This document shows, piece by piece, positions 21,145 to 33,248 of a stretch of 64,000 bases of DNA. The notes under the pieces were generated by a model, which made no database searches, had not been told where the DNA came from, and saw only the letters and a program-made list of their open reading frames with translations. The stretch covers positions 30,071-94,070 of the forward strand of contig NMRA01000150.1 of assembly GCA_002633005.1 (NCBI GenBank). The letters run 5' to 3'. The translations under genes were made by a program, and so were the position numbers. Positions within the stretch are counted from its first letter, which is position 1, and the number at the start of each line of letters is the position of its first letter. Source of the stretch: Phoronis australis (Eukaryota; Phoronida; Phoronidae).

Positions 21145-24120
21145 CTAGAGTAATCTTAAACAAGTAAGAACAAGAACTGGAATCTCATCTCTTGGGGGAC
21201 TGGGACTAGATGTAGACAGTTTCTTGCTAGATGTAGTAGATGTTGTAGAATCGATCTGGGTAGATCCATCTTCTTTGTCTTCTTCGTTGGTGTCTATGTT
21301 ACCATGGATCTGTCGGAAGTGTGAGGATTTACGGGTTATCATCTGTTGTCCTCGTTGTGCTGTAATCATGCTGCCTTTCTTATCAGTGACAGTGAAAGGT
21401 GACAGTTGGAACGGCGGTGTTGTTTTGTTCAACTTGGGTTGCTTCACTAGCACGTGATCTCCTGGTCGTAGATTCGAAGTCTGTGTATGTCAGCGGTTAT
21501 CAGCATATGACTTCATCTTGGCCTTGCTGGAGGTGTCATTCTCAACGATGCAATTGTGAACTGAAACGTTGTTGAGACACTGATGTATGGTGGGTAGACC
21601 AATGTTCATCTTTCGATCAGTGAGGGCTTCAAACGGAGATGTCTTGGTAGAGGAGTGAGGCGTCGCTCTGTACTGGGAAAGAAAGGTGGGAAGTTGCGTC
21701 TTCCAATTCTCTTGGGCTGCTGTTGCTGCTCGTATGTACTTATTCAGAGTTCGCATGAATCTCTGCTTCGCCATTTGCTTCTGGCCACAACGGCGTAACT
21801 TTCTTGTGAACAATTCCGAACTGTTGAGCGAAGGCTGAGAACTCATGGCTGCTGAATGGCGGTCCATTGTTGGTCTTGAGTTTGTGAGGGTTGCCTTGTC
21901 GAGCAAAGATCATCTCGAGTTTCGGAATCACAGCCTTTGCTGAAGTAGACGAGATGATTTCTACTTCTGGATATCTGCTGTATTCATCAATAATTACAAG
22001 AAGATATTCTCCCGTAGGAAATGGACCCGCAAAATCCATGGCGAAGGAATGCCAAGATTCCACTGGAAGGTCAGTAGGTACAATTGGTTCTCTGTGAGGT
22101 TGTCCAGGGTTTGACGCTTGGCATGGAATACATCCGCTCACAGCCTTTTCTACAGCCTTTTCAATACCACTGAACCACACCTTTTCTCGGATGAGCTGTT
22201 TGGTTTTCACCACACCTTGATGGGACTTGTGGGCAATAGTGATTACACGCTTCTGGAGGCTCTCAGGAATGACCATTCTTTGTCCTCAAAGAACAATTCC
22301 ATCTGCGACAGATAGTTCGTCCCTGAACGATGTGAACGAGCTCAGTTTTGCTGTGTTCCAAATTCCAGTTTCGATAGCTGTTACCAGCGCCTGTATCACT
22401 GGATCTTCTTGGCTCGCTGCATGTACCTCTTCTACAGTCATTGACTTCGGGACTGCAGTCTTCATTACACACTAAATGTAAGCTTCTGTGTTTTGTCGAT
22501 TCGGCTGTCACTGGATGACGACTCATGTAGTCTGCTGGGTTGTTCTCATCTTTTCGTGAACGATACTGCACGGTCATATCATATGGCATAAGTCGTAGTC
22601 TCCATCACTCCATTCTTGCTGTGGTCGGCTTCTGGCTCTTGATTATACCAAGCAAAGGTTTATGATCAGTGGTGATCGTGAAGGTTGAGCCATAAATGTA
22701 GATATGGAACTTTTCAACTCCAAAGACAAGTGCGAGCATTTCTCGGTCTGTCTGTGAGTATCGTGTCTCAGGGTCAGTGAGTGCACGGCTTGCATACAAG
22801 ATGACTTTATCTTCTTGCATCAAGACAGCACCTAGGCCAACTGGGCTTGCGTCGACTAGTATTTCGGTTTTCTTCTGATGGTCGAAATATGTACTGAGGT
22901 ACTTGTCAGCGCATCCTTCAGGTTATTGAAAGCTGTCTCTTCATCTTTGCCCCATGACCATGTGACGTCCTTCTTGGTGAGACGTCGTAACGGTTCAACA
23001 ATGGTGGCATAATGACAAATAAATCTGGAAAGGTACTGCGCCATTCCGAGTAGAGATCGAACTTCTGCAGATGAGGAAGGAGCATTCATGTCGATGATGG
23101 CCTGAGTCTTGGACGGTTGTGGAGATATGCCTTGTGCACCAAACGTATGGCCATAGAAGGTAAGTTCATTCACAGAGAATAGGCACTTCTCTTTGTTGAG
23201 CTTAGCACCACTGTCGTCCAGCCTCTTCAGTGTTGCTTGTAGGGTTGCATCGTGTTCCATCTGGGTTTTGCAGAAGACAATTATGTCGTCTAGAGGTTCT
23301 TGGCACCTGGGATGTCCTGAAGTAACTGTGCAATAGTATTCTGAAATAGTTCAGCTGCAGCGTTGATTCCAAACAGTAGTCTCTTTTATCGTCGTACATG
23401 TGTTGTAAATGTGGTGATGAAACGACTTTCTTCGTCCAACTCTAGTTGATGGTAGGCACTTGACATGTCTAACTTGCTGTAGCCTCACTCAGGTCACGGA
23501 TAAGGTCATCAATAGTCGGCATGATGTGCTTGGTTCGCTTAATCGCTTTATTGGCTTCTCTCATGTCAACACACAGTCGTACGCCTTCTTTCTTGGGTAT
23601 TACTACAACTGGGCTAATCCATGGGGTGGGGCCGTTGACTTCCTCAATCACGTCGAGATCGGTCAGTCGTGCAATTTCTTGTTCGACATCTTTTCGCACG
23701 TGAAATGGAATGCGTCGATGCCTCTGAGTTTTCGGTTGTATGCTGTCATCGATGTGGAGCTTGATCTTGACATCTTTGAGTTTGCCAATGCCTGGAGAAA
23801 ACAGGAGAATACTCTTCACTCTCCGGGATGGATGACTGGAAGGCATACTGGATGAGACCAAGTGCTTGGGCGGTTTGTCCACAAAGTAGGCTGCAAGTGG
23901 GACGTTCTCGTCGAATCAGGTAGAAGGTCGCCATGCATTTAGAGCCATTACACGCCACTTCCGTTTTGAAGGAGCCCACTACGTCGAGGCATGCATCTTG
24001 TGCGTATGCGTAAATCTTCGTCGAGCAGGGTTGTTGTGTAGGTCTCTCAGGAAAATGCTGTAGCATGGACTCGGGAATAATATTCACTGAAGCTCCCGTA
24101 TCTACAATGAATTCTACTGA
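21145..24120 (-). pseudogene. Gypsy pol remnant
   Basis: Minus strand from about 24120. Protease motif DTGAS near 24090. RT N-terminal half in 23882-23469 (WISPVVVIPKKEGVRLCVDM), then a frameshift. The catalytic LDDIIVF lies near 23290. Thumb and connection are at 23260-22856 and RNase H at 22823-22605. Integrase is at 22276-21740 with its zinc finger, DFAG, a second catalytic position reading TNNGPPF and the Glu in NGEAE. The C-terminal domain is at 21453-21145. Most domains are in different frames. The second integrase Asp is Asn (codon 21869-21871), so the enzyme would be inactive even without frameshifts. Confidence 0.85.
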
Positions 24121-24132
24121 TGTATCAAGGAG

Positions 24133-25077
24133 TTAAATATTGACCCTCGGGACGTTGCCTTTGACAGTATCAGCAGTGAACACGTATTTGGAGTCGGAAT
24201 CGCTGTCGTGCTCACCAGTGTCTTCTCGACCGATTTGGCTGACTTGCTTTGATCTGTAAACTTGTGCGAAATGTCCAACTTTTCCACAGTTCAGACAGTC
24301 TCTCCCTTTTGCAGGACATATGGTGTTCGCAGGATGGGGAAAATCTCCACCACAGTTTCGACACACTCGGTTTCGTTTTCGCCAGTTGTTGTTGGGCTTG
24401 TGGTTGTTACTGGTGTGGGTCTGCCCTGATGACGTTCGCTTCGGGACTCGCGAGTTGAATGGTTTCTTGGGTCTGTGCTGGTCCTGTGGTTTGAACTGAT
24501 GGGGCGACTGTGATTTGTGCTTGTGCAATGTTAGCGAGTTGACACCCTTTTCAATGTCACTGGCATGTTGTTCAGAGAGTTTGAGTGCATGTGCTTCGTC
24601 AAGAGCTTGTGTCAGCGTCATGTTGTCTCGTAGGCCACAACGGCGGAGTCGAGTGGAGGTGAACCCATGAAGAATGTTAAGATCTCACGATCTGTGTCAT
24701 GAAAGTCACATGTGGCTGCAAGTGTTCTCAAGCGAGTGTGAAACGAGTCAATTGTCTCTGATGGTTCCTGCACCGCTTGCCTGAATTTGTATGTTTCATA
24801 TGCAGTGTTTTGCTTAGGCGTGAAGTAAGTAGTGAAGCTTTGTTTCACAGTATCATAGGCATCTTCTTCACCCTGTTGAGCGTCTGTCATGCTATCATAG
24901 ATATCAAACCCCTTTTCGCCTATGTAATGTAGTAATAGGGCTTTCTTACGTTTAGTGTCAGTAATGTTCAAGGCTTAAAGCATGTTTTCAAACTTGTTTA
25001 GCCATTTCATCCACCTACTACCCGCGGATTGTTCATTGGCGTGTACCAGAAACGGGGGAAAGGCAGGTAGGGATGTC
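24133..25077 (-). pseudogene. Gypsy gag remnant
   Basis: Starts near 25077 on the minus strand (MTSLPAFPPFLVHANE), meets a stop near 24974, continues through a retrotransposon-gag-like segment (24971-24618), shifts frame near 24630, and ends with a basic, Gln/Lys-rich region and two Cys-rich knuckles. The second, CLNCGKVGHFAQVY, has Tyr where the last Cys of CCHC is expected. Confidence 0.75.
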
Positions 25078-25222
25078 ATATCAACAGCACGGACTCAGCG
25101 TGTACGGGCGAGGACAGCTCAAATATACTGCAAATGTCAGTTCGTGACAGTTTATGTAGGAATAACACGTATCCCTGTGACTTGTCGGTTGTTATTGGGG
25201 TCTTGTCGATCCTCATCGCCAG

Positions 25223-25352
25223 TGTTGCATCATTAGTTAGTCTAATAAAACAAGTATTAAATCAGGAACTAACGTGTATTGTGTATGTCAGACGATCGAC
25301 GTACCGGAAGTGACTCCTTACATTTATACTACTCAAATGTAACAACACTACA
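25223..25352 (-). repeat. Gypsy 5' LTR
   Basis: 130 bp partner of 20852-20977. Confidence 0.85.
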
Positions 25353-26660
25353 ACGTCTATATGTCTGCGGTTATTACCAAATCCACAGTCCATTATTACA
25401 CGCTCGAAAGGCATTTCTCTGTCGTTCTTCACTTGTGGTGTGATCATTTGGATGACAATTACAATAACATTTGTGTCGGAAGCCCTGATCAATGCATTGC
25501 CATTTGAGTTGGCTAAGTGGTAGGCAAGAAGCGCGTCGGCTTCTTGGTGGGAGCCTTGAAGATCTGGTGGATGATCAGCTGCCGTGGTACCACTGTAAGA
25601 AAGGCGAATACAGTTGCCGCCATGTTAGACAACAAGTGTTTTCTCCCCAAGAATTGGTCCATATGTTTACCTAGCAACTTGCTTTTTCTGTATTGATCAT
25701 GGATCCGTCAGAGTACGCAATGGACAGTGGATACTGTGTAATTGGAAACGTTGTCACATATCGAATGTCAAAAACTGACATTTCCGAAATGATAACTAGT
25801 AAACAAATGAAAACGTCTCGAAGGCTCTCAGCTGTTGACTTGTCCTTGGCAAGAGGCTGCTCCTTGTTTATGCTTTCTTTTGTAAAGTTGTACACTTTTT
25901 GTCTTCTAATTGGCTTCAAAAAACTCTGCTTCTGAGTTGAACACTGGTCTTGGAATTCCAGTCGGAGTTTGTGTCCAGCATCAAGACACCCGCTTAGATA
26001 CTCTTGGATTTCTTGTGTGACTGCTTTGACCAGCAGCAAAATTCACCAGTCGAATGTTGTTGCTAGCTCTGAAAAGGGGTCTCAGGAATTTGAAATTGCA
26101 TTCATCAGTTGGTCTTTGTCGTGGGTATCTTTTTCAATTCTACTTCCTGGTAGAGATGCATTGCTGGTTCCTCGTCAGATTCCTCAACTCCGCAACAGAC
26201 ATTCCTCGTTGAGTTGATGTAATGCACCATCTTCTTCTCATGGTAGAGTTGGAATTGTGAAAATTCCTAATTCCTTTCATAGGTGAAGCTGCGTCTCTGT
26301 TAACATTCTGTTAAGCGTTAAATCTATTGCTGACCTTGAAAAATTTTGCTAGTTCTTGTAACTGAGAACGCCCCTGATTCCAGAATCATCCGAGTTTGCG
26401 GTGTGACGTTTTTGAGCTGGTCGAGAAAAAGACAACCACAGCGAGCGTAATTAGGTCGGAAATACTTCTATGTAGTCCTCAATGTTGGTTGTGCACAAAG
26501 CACGCATCAGTTTCCTGTGGAGATGATTAATCATGTATACATACATTCCCCAGAACTTCACAGTCTGCCTGAGCTTTCCGCACAGTAAGTCTATAAAGAA
26601 TGAATTGTACTCAGCCATGTGACTTTGAAATGTTGGGTGTGTTTTCAGGAACTCTTCTTG

Positions 26661-27215
26661 TCTGTCTAAAGAGATGTGTTTGAATTAATCACTTCACCTA
26701 CCAGCCCTTGTTACCGTAACATGTCGTTGTTTTATATTTATTTAAATAGCATTGGAAGTCCAGTGTGTGGCTGCGTACCAAATTAGGGGTGATCTGTATT
26801 TTATCACGGAGGACATGATATCGGCCATCGACAAATATCGACTCCGCGAAACTAAAACATTGCAAACAGTATACACCGCACTAAATTTTGAAATCATGTA
26901 AAAATTTATCAAAAACTCACCATGATGCGAGTTAGCGGCCTTACATCTTGACACCCGTCTGCTTTTTGATTGTTGTGATAGTGTCATGAGAGTAAACTCA
27001 GGCTTTAGAGAATGAAAGTTTTATTTTCCTGCTGTCCCGCTTTTTGCATTTAACTTATAAATACACCACTTTTGTCACCAATTGAGAATATATGTACTTC
27101 GATTTCCTTGGTGCGATTTTTAACATCTTGTTGTCCAGTTGTTTGGGTTTCCCACCTGATTACTTGAACTAGCGGAGGGAAGCTTCACGTACAATTGTAG
27201 CTCCAGTTTTAGGGT
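26661..27215. other. Stretch upstream of family X fragments
   Basis: A minus-strand frame at 26987-26920 with a GTGAGT donor could be an earlier family X exon, but is not recognised. Otherwise nothing is seen. Confidence 0.25.
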
Positions 27216-28085
27216 CCTTTCTGGGTTTCTGGCTGACTACTTCCAGAGTAAAAGTTGCCTTTCATGGGTCATTGGGTGTTCAGTGCAGCACGGTTGTTGG
27301 TTTTAAATCAGCTTAAGCCGATACCTTGAAAATATGTCTCAAAAATGGCATTCTGTGGTGAGATTTTTGAGGGTTTCTGCCAGGCACATTCCAGAGTGTA
27401 TTTTGTCTGTAATAGGGCATTTAGTGACCTGTGACATGCATTGAATCTCATGGAATTGTTTTTTTGTGGTACCTCGAGTGTATGTGTTATCTCATTTTTG
27501 GGGTCCTTTTTTGGTTTCTGCCGGACCCTTTCCAGAGTGCAGTTTGTATGTCATGGGTCATTCGGTGTTCAATGCGGTTCTGTTGTTTGTTTAAAATCAG
27601 TTTTGGCCGTAACCTTGAAAATCTAGTCTAGCTCAAATTTTTGATGGCATACTGTGGTTGAGATTTTTGGGGGTTTCTGCCGGGCACAACCCAGAGTGTA
27701 ATTTGTCTGTCATAGGGGTTTTAGTGATCTGTGACATGTATTGAATCATATGGAGTTGGTTTTTTGTGGTACCTCAAATGTATGTGCTAGCTCATTTTAG
27801 GGGAGTCCTTTTTGGTTTCTGCCGGACCCATTCCAGAGCGCAAATTGTCTGTCATGAGTCATTTGGTGTTTAGTGTGATAGTATTGTTAGTTTTAAATCA
27901 GTTTTGGCCCGTTCCTCGAATATCTAGTCTAGCTCATTTTTTTGGCCCTTTCTAAGGATCCCCAGGGGTCACACCCAGAGTGCAGACAACGGCAGACGTT
28001 CATTTCTGTACCTACTGAGGTGGACTCTAAATGCTCCCGTGGTCAGATGTTGGTACCTCGTTCATCTTTGCTAAGTGCTCTGGGC
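27216..28085 (-). repeat. R3 repeat family, inverted copy
   Basis: Reverse complement of the 13713-19370 family. At 27940-28085 it contains the same leader (AACGAGGTACCAACATCTGA on the minus strand), followed by 301-bp-type units running leftwards. Finding the same leader at the same end of both arrays argues for a defined element and not a simple satellite. Confidence 0.8.
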
Positions 28086-29716
28086 TGCTGGTCTAGTATG
28101 CCTAATCATAGAATATACAGTCAATGGCCTAATCCATTACCTAATGCAATTCTTTGACTCCTGAATCCTAAACCTGTCTTCAGATGCATAGTGTTATGAC
28201 CAGCTGACTACGCTGTCAGGTGTGCCTTTGAAATCAAGAGCCAAATATTTTTTTGACAATCCAGGCCAATTAAGACACTGTTTGGACACACTTGGAGTGG
28301 CTCTGGATTGTACTACGCTTGGTTGCATTCTTTTCATGTAGGAGCATTTTAGTTACTGGGTAATTTATAATATTTCTCAAGGTAAATAATGTTTCCATTG
28401 ATGCTGTTATCCTAGTGGAATTGTGTTGGCATAGGTGTCTCTGCTCACCATTTGGATGGGGAAGGGGGTGGGAGATCTAGTTATTTTTAGCACTATTGCA
28501 CGGGTTTAAACAGAGTCTAGGGATGAACCTGCTTAAATAAGTTTTTGGAGTTAAACATGATTGAAATGTTGTTTGCAATGTAATGATGATTTCTCAAAAT
28601 CATTTGTCTTTTCAAAACCTGTCTTCCCTTTCTGCAAGTGTTAGACTCTTCCAACTATTGATAAGGTTGCACCCACCTGTCTTCAGTCTCTATCAGCTGA
28701 AAGGAAAGCTGGGTGGTTACTGTGGCAAAGGGACTCTTATAAGATAACATGCCTAGGTCATTATCTCTTACATGTGGCAAATCAAACTGGAAATTGGTGA
28801 ATTCAGTTACAAGAACTGTTTGAACTGAGTATTTATAGGGGATATAACTTAGAAATTCTAGTAGATTTTGGGTTTCATGTTCAGAAAAAATTTGGATTAC
28901 GGTCATTACTGAAGTATCTAGATAAGGAAAGACTCGTACCTAACCTTTGACTTTAGAAAATAATTCATAGAGTAGATGTGAGTCTTTCCAGCTTACCTTA
29001 TGAGTAGCCTTTATCATACCGTGAAACACGTCAGTAAGTATTTCTAGTTATTTGCTACTCTTTTCAGCAAAAGTATGTGTGGGTGAATTTTTGAGGTAAT
29101 AGAATGGTGAAAAAGTGCAAATATACTACCTGGAATAGGGTCTTGGACTTGAAGCCTATCTTCAACAATAACACATGTAAATTTGGTTCCTGCAGTATGC
29201 AAAGAGCATTGCTCTGAGCCCACTAATGCCATAAATTGCCAAAATGTAATGAACTGTTAGGCGTATTAGTTTGCTTTTGTTTACATCACTTCGAGAATCA
29301 CCTTTTAATTCAAACAGCTGCGAATAATACCCGCACACAATGGTGTTCTATTCAGACCCCTATTCCATACAACCTTTTGTTGTTTGTGCTGGGATCTCGC
29401 GGTGACGCAACATGGCAGGAAAAGGCAGCTTCACTTATCATTTGACGGGCTTACATTTACGTGATTGAACTGGCATTTCCTTACTTTACTAAGGCTATGC
29501 TAGGACTATCTGGTTAGCCCAATACATCTAAAATAACAAAATTCCGTTGAAGGTAGGGTTTAAGTCCATCGTGGATTGAACTTTCCTCTGTAGTGGAGAT
29601 AGAAAGATAACATTGTGTGACTGACCAACTTTCCAAAATGTTGACAAGGGGAGTACATCCAGTACTGTTATTTTGCCCTTTGTGCCAATTTCGTGGTGTC
29701 ATCATTGCAACTCTAA
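28086..29716. other. ADK intron 1, no recognised feature
   Basis: AT-rich sequence without exon-like frames, inverted repeats or similarity to other parts of the window. Confidence 0.4.
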
Positions 29717-29887
29717 AGGGAAAGGCAACATTTTTTCTTATCATATTTAGCAAAAATAAGGTACTTTGATTATCCTAGACATATATTTCACTTAATTACA
29801 GTTCATAATTCAGTTAATTATTCATCCTTTACTCCGGAAGTGACGTATTGAGAGGTAAGAATTTCGCGCCAATTTATTTTCATATAC
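29717..29887 (+). repeat. Solo terminal repeat of the TTAA fold-back element
   Basis: 171 bp matching the left end of the 58031-59603 element: AGGGAAAGGCAAC start, TTAGCAAAAATAAGGT, ACTCC(G/A)GAAGTGA and AATTTCGCGCCAATTT. The rest of the element is absent; R2 begins immediately after. Confidence 0.7.
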
Positions 29888-29892
29888 CGTAT

Positions 29893-31035
29893 TCGCCGTA
29901 ATAACCGCCATGCACCTATAAGCGCCCCCCAAGCGTTTTCAGACTTTGCTGAAATAAGCGCCTAGTCCATGAACGTGTACATGCGAACAATGATGTACCT
30001 ACTGTCCTAAAACTCGGCTACAGTAACGTCTTCAATTTATCAAAAAAGTTTGCACGGGTCTTCTAGACCACCAGCGGCACTGCTACGCTTGTATTTAGCC
30101 GTGACTATACACTTCAAAGTAATGCAGCGCTTCAAAAAGAACGCAACAGCGTTGCTACTCTCGCGACGACCGTGTCCCACTATGGTCTGACCTTTCAGTA
30201 AAGACACATTGACTGTCTCATGAATAAAAATAACTCTGTGTTAAACACACGTGGCCAGGAAGCGCGCGCTACATATATGAACCTGTCATCAAAGACATTA
30301 GTCGGGAACTATCCATTCATGAAACGGGTAGCATAGCATCGGCAAGAAATGAATATTGGCACTAATTTCCGACAATACTATAATACTATAAAACATGTTT
30401 GCGTTATTTTTGAGATGGATTGTTTGATTAACCATAATTGGTGTTTTTAAGCTGAATATCCGATAAAATGACAACTGACAGTGAATGCTTACACACCCTT
30501 GTACCAAAAAATAACTGTCAGATATTTTACGCACGCATCCAGCTACACGGCGACTAATATGGGCCTTACCAAGACAAATGTCGAACGTTTTTAACACATG
30601 AGACTGGCAAGTGCTGAATGAAACATGCTCTGGTTTAGGCCTACTCCTTGTGCAAATTTCTTTAGACACAATGATGCACATCTAGCTCGTTAGATTGCGT
30701 GACTCTGGCCAAAAGACGGTCTCTGCTTTGGCAAATGAACTCTGGTGACACACATGCGCTCGCTTACTCACAAACGCAGATGAACTTCAAAACAAACGTC
30801 ACGTGACAACAACATGTGTGTTCGTCCAGACATTTTTCTCGCCGTGTTGCCGATCATACATGTAGATGGCACGATGTTGCACAGATTCCATTTAAACCTG
30901 CCATTAATCCAGGCTCCACGGGGACTCAAAAAAAATCTTAGGGACGCTACTTAGAAAACTTAATGAAGATTTCAGGTAATTTGCTTGAGTCGAAACTATT
31001 TTTATTCAGGCATTGAAGTCGCCATATCTGATTTA
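29893..31035 (+). repeat. Dispersed repeat R2, copy 1 (uninterrupted)
   Basis: 1.14 kb beginning TACCGTATTCGCCGTAATAA with TATAAGCGCCCC motifs and ending GAAACTATTTTTATTCAGGC. It aligns with 56956-58026 plus 59608-59675, and so provides the empty site for the element inserted in that copy. No open frame is conserved. Confidence 0.75.
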
Positions 31036-31456
31036 AACGTCATTAGGTGAAATCAAGGTAGTCCAGTCTGACGCTCTTCCCAGTAGGTGCGAGGTTCAGG
31101 ACGAGCTTCAGGATGTCATCTTTCCGTAGCTAAAAACTGTCCGTTTCCTTTGGCCACATAAGCAATCCACTCATTTTACTGGACGTATGTAAGAAGTTGA
31201 CATCCACAGGCAAGTCATCATCTTATGTGTCCACGACTTGGCTGAGTTATCGGCAACCTTCCTATTTACAAACAACAAAATAGTCTTGCTTCACTTGTAT
31301 CTTGACATCCTTGGTCTCATCTTCAGCAATGTTTTCTCTGACAACGTGCTTCTTCCAACCGCAACCACCATCGTCAAACTGGCATCACTGAACATTTTTC
31401 ACAAGCGTATGTGGTTTCTCTTGTGTGGAGGGTTACACAGCCATTCCCATGTATCT

Positions 31457-32450
31457 TCACAGTGCCCTTGACAGTATCTGGTTTCTTGATTTAACACTCC
31501 TCGAGCCGTTCTCGAATTCGTCAAGCGGTATCTTACAGTGGTGGCCCAGGCGAAGAAATTGTCTGTCTTGAATGATGGCTTTTTCTTGCTTCACGGCATT
31601 ATCTGCCTGCCGTTTTGATGATCCTCCCCATCCGTCGCATGGTCTCTTACCATGCCCTGCCTCGAAATATTGCCATGAGGCTCGGACGCCACATATATTG
31701 TGAAATCTTCTCATCAAGTTGCAGATTGTTTTGTTCCTATACTGTGGTTTTTGTGACTTGATCCAGGATTGGTCTCTATTCCTGTGAGTTTCCAGGAATT
31801 TGTCTGGGTTTGTGCATTTGGTGACTTTCAAGTCTTTCAAACATCTCATGTTCAGTGCAAATTTCTGATGCATGGTGCTCAAGCAAACTGATCTCTATGA
31901 GAAGCTTACCAGGACAATATGCGATGGTCCTGCTTGGCAGAACGTCGCCAAGGACATCTGGCAAGTGGACTCAGAAAGGAATTTGTGGTGCAGGTTATGC
32001 ATGTAATCGTTTAGTGCTCAGCTTCTGAATATTGGTTTTCTCAACTTTAACTGCGTCAGCTTTACCAGGCAACATTCTTGAATTGTCGTCTCATTCAGAT
32101 TCCCTGACCGAGTTTTTCCGCTTTCCCAAATTCAGCAGCTTCATCCCTTCCATGGTTCTTCTGTTCAACTTTGTGTAGTTTTCCATCGTAGACTTTCAGT
32201 TATACCTCTTCACAATTTTGCCAGTAACAACAGGCATAATATATTTCTTGGTTCTGATTGACTATGAAGCCTGCTTTATCTCCTCAGCGACACATTCGGC
32301 AAATAAAACTTTCTTTTTGAGATGCACTGCTTCTGATGGATTGACACCTGCATCTTTCAGAAGCTTCATCGTTTCAAAGTTTGGAAAATTAAGACAATTC
32401 CTAGACTTAAGAAGTCAAAAATGAAATTAAGTCAGTTTCTTGGAATGGGC
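31457..32450 (-). pseudogene. Transposon-derived gene remnant (family Y), antisense in ADK intron 1
   Basis: Minus-strand fragments in order: STMENYTKLNRRTMEG (about 32180), LSESTCQMSLATFCQAGPSHI (about 31960), STMHQKFALNMRCLKDL (31882), KPQYRNKTICNLMRRFH and ASWQYFEAGHGKRPCDGWGG..KRQADNAV (about 31740-31600). I recall multicopy cnidarian and mollusc proteins with (S)QYRNK...W.YFEAGHGKGPCDG.GG..KR in this order, usually unannotated; a DDE/RNase-H-like transposase core is my inference. Several stops and shifts are present. 31036-31456 shows nothing recognisable. Confidence 0.45.
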
Positions 32451-32784
32451 CCGAGGTCTTGCAGTCTTAAGCATTCATATGCCATCTGATCAGAAGGCAA
32501 ATTGTACAACTAATCTATTGTCTGAAAACAAGTCACGTATGAATATTTGTTTGACACCTGATCTGCCTTGTTATTGTCAGACCCCAAATCAGACTGGCAG
32601 ATCAATCTATTTTATGCATTAACATTATTAATGTGTTAATTTCTTGTAAGAGGGTAAGTAAAATGCTTTGTGAATGCATGTTTTTAAGTGTCTGATCTGG
32701 CTTCTGATCAAACATTCTATTTAGCTTCTTTTAAAAGTTTCACATGTGAACGTGTTGTTCCAGTTATTGAATTCTCTATTTTAG

Positions 32785-32859
32785 GGAAGGTGTTTTGTTT
32801 GGGTTGGGCAACCCTCTACTGGATATTTCGGCGGTGACGGAAGAGTCCTTTTTAAAAAA
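32785..32859 (+). CDS. ADK: Adenosine kinase, exon 2
   Basis: Encodes EGVLFGLGNPLLDISAV and TEESFLKK, residues 20-44 of the predicted protein. Asn28 and Asp32 in GNPLLDIS correspond to the residues that bind the ribose of adenosine in human ADK. Acceptor TATTTTAG and donor GTAATT. The exon begins with one base completing Thr19 and ends with two bases of Lys44. Confidence 0.93.
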
Positions 32860-32919
32860 GTAATTATACTATTTTCGTTTTTCACTGACAGGTATATTTA
32901 GTGATTGATAGAATGTCTG

Positions 32920-33141
32920 ATGCGCGCACCCAGGGGAGGCTCGAATGAGCCCCCCCATTTGGCAAAGTGGGCAAAAGGATCTGCCTGAGGGAAACGAAAA
33001 CTCTGAAAAAAGGTAGAAAACGAGACAAAACTCCACTAAAAAGGCACAATTCATTGCTCTGAACTTACTCAGTAAATCTTAGTAAAAGGTTCACATTCTC
33101 AAAAATTTGAGCCCCCCATTTTTTAGACTGGGTGCGCGCAT
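32920..33141. repeat. MITE-like repeat R5, copy B
   Basis: 222 bp with 12-bp inverted ends ATGCGCGCACCC / GGGTGCGCGCAT, only 60 bp downstream of ADK exon 2, filling most of the 389-bp intron 2. Confidence 0.75.
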
Positions 33142-33248
33142 GTGTCTTCAATAATTTGATTAGTTGGCTATTTATTGATATTTTGCCAAAAAATTGAAAT
33201 TAATAATTATTGTCATCTTGTAAATTTGATTAATCCTCAATTTTTCAG

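Larger units (their letters stand above)
20847..25357 (-). mobile_element. Degenerate gypsy-type LTR retrotransposon
   Basis: Element 20852-25352 on the minus strand with short LTRs (126 and 130 bp) and 5-bp target duplication ACGTC at 20847-20851 and 25353-25357. The minus-strand sequence after the upstream LTR starts TGGCGATGAGGATCGACA, a TGG-start primer-binding site (25205-25222). A GGAAGGAG purine tract borders the downstream LTR (20978-20985). Domain order is gag, protease, RT, RNase H, integrase, which defines the gypsy group. Frameshifts and a stop make it non-functional. It lies inside the family X coding sequence right after the RRHIDV motif. Confidence 0.9.
19851..26660 (-). pseudogene. 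Broken gene of an uncharacterised multicopy family (X), antisense in ADK intron 1
   Basis: Minus-strand fragments appear in the order expected of one protein: FWGMYVYMINHL and NYARCGCLFLDQ (26660-26330), RDAASPMKGI (about 26260), PIRRQKVYNF to YPLSIAYSDGSM (26039-25671), GSHQEADALL, RASDTNVIVIV and IMDCGFGNNRRHIDV (25620-25358), ALPGLHAMTGCDVT and RKGKVRPLEIL (20820-20550), and an exon from 20201 with DCSLPPPCRKTLLNK and YGWKIQDEYYTPVWFCG. I recall proteins of this architecture as abundant and unnamed in marine invertebrates. The EEAD, DTDV and TGCD motifs recall FEN/PIN-type nucleases; that is inference. Several frameshifts and stops, a gypsy element and a MITE break the gene. The DTDV Asp appears here as Asn. 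Confidence 0.55.
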
